64,000 bases of DNA from Gymnogyps californianus. Taxonomy: Eukaryota; Chordata; Aves; Accipitriformes; Cathartidae. How positions within the stretch are numbered: position 1 is the first letter of the stretch; each line of letters opens with the position of its first letter. This document shows positions 63,471 to 64,000 of the stretch, one piece after another. The translations under genes were made by a program, and so were the position numbers. The stretch spans positions 16,294,368 to 16,358,367 of the forward strand of contig NC_059481.1 of the NCBI RefSeq assembly GCF_018139145.2. The letters run 5' to 3'. Below the pieces are notes generated by a model. It saw only the letters and a list, made by a program, of their open reading frames with translations. It ran no database searches and was not told the DNA's origin.

Positions 63471-64000
63471 TTTGGACTCCGTTAAGGACAACAAAAAATG
63501 TCAGCTACAGCATATAAGTGGCAACTCTTGCTAATTCCTTGATCTTGCCAAAGCCCTGCCAGTTGTTTCATGAAGAATAGCAAATACTTCATTATGGTCT
63601 CCTTGCCTCCTAAAATTTGTCTGTCAGGAATTGCAAGGATGAATTTTAGTGGTTTAGCACACAAGAAAAACAATAGGCATGGAGGGCCGACACAAACATG
63701 AAGCACCACCTTCTTCCTACTTCAGAACTCAAACAGGGTTTAAAAGGATTCTTCATGCCAGAAGGACCTACCAGCCAGGAACACATGACTCCCAGTAAAC
63801 AGAGGAAAGAGGAAAAACAACAACCATTTGCTCTGATCTAAGGAGACGGCATCGCCTTGCAAAAACAACATAGTAAAGCACATGTAAAAGTTGCCATTGC
63901 TGTTTGTTGTACAATAGATCTCCTAATACTTTTCTGTGTTCCTGTTATAGGTATTTAATAACGTTTCACCTGTATGACAGTGAGATTCTGTTTTCAAATG

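Larger units (their letters stand above)
53786..64000. other. Non-coding stretch (possible intron of the minus-strand gene)
   Basis: About 10 kb without further exons that I can support. It contains AT-rich motif blocks near 57.0 and 59.35 kb, a possible L2-like tail at 58005, an inverted repeat at 58773, an alternating purine-pyrimidine region at 61.9-62.02 kb, a (AG)n(TG)n microsatellite at 63.1 kb and a POU-type site at 63459. Open frames are short and unrelated to known proteins. Confidence 0.5.

Noticed and set aside
1..64000. A novel multi-gene system, CRISPR array or operon
   Set aside because: Nothing in the sequence supports one: no clustered long frames, no direct-repeat arrays and no prokaryotic signals. 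The window is bird-like non-coding DNA with one candidate exon.

Overview
This window looks like vertebrate nuclear DNA, most likely from a bird. Three things point that way: a CR1 LINE 3' end at about 1556-1875, a 550-bp solo ERVL-type LTR of the kind widespread in neoavian birds at 15270-15819, and several degraded ancient amniote repeats (MIR-like SINEs, an old CR1/L3-type reverse transcriptase fossil). There are no operons, prokaryotic-type genes, rRNA, tRNA or CRISPR arrays. Open frames are short, the DNA is fairly AT-rich and CpG-poor, and I see no CpG island. Placing the bird in Neoaves rests on my recognition of the LTR and is an inference.

Layout: 1-15.2 kb is non-coding sequence with one CR1 fragment and two orphan open frames (3626-4090 and 7888-8418) that I do not believe without transcript data. 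15.27-15.82 kb is the solo LTR, complete with TG...CA ends, a 5-bp target duplication, a perfect cAMP-response element, a degraded TATA-like box and a polyadenylation signal. 15.8-35.4 kb is AT-rich, repeat-poor DNA with several blocks dense in homeodomain/POU-type motifs; one of them carries an exact 15-bp palindromic Oct-factor recognition element (PORE) at 30181-30195. 35.4-35.76 kb holds an old CR1 fragment followed by an 11-bp inverted repeat. 41-54 kb is enriched in old SINE/LINE relics: MIR-like pieces near 41.3, 47.4, 49.0, 52.5 and 53.6 kb and a CR1-like RT fossil at about 46.06-46.52 kb. 54-64 kb is again AT-rich and non-coding, with a perfect T-box-like palindrome at 58773-58797, a large alternating purine-pyrimidine tract at 61.9-62.0 kb and a (TG)n microsatellite at 63.1 kb.

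The only segment that reads like a genuine protein-coding exon is on the minus strand at about 53506-53200. A good 3' splice acceptor leads into a very acidic frame of about 101 residues ending at a stop. I do not recognise the gene. If it is real, everything above 53.5 kb could be its intron and everything below it 3'UTR or intergenic DNA, so the window is best read as an intron or gene desert around one exon. The sequence gives no evidence for a new multi-gene system. The most interesting content is regulatory (PORE, T-box palindrome, CRE-bearing LTR, motif-dense AT blocks) plus the unassigned exon. All repeat and motif calls were made by eye and should be confirmed by alignment.
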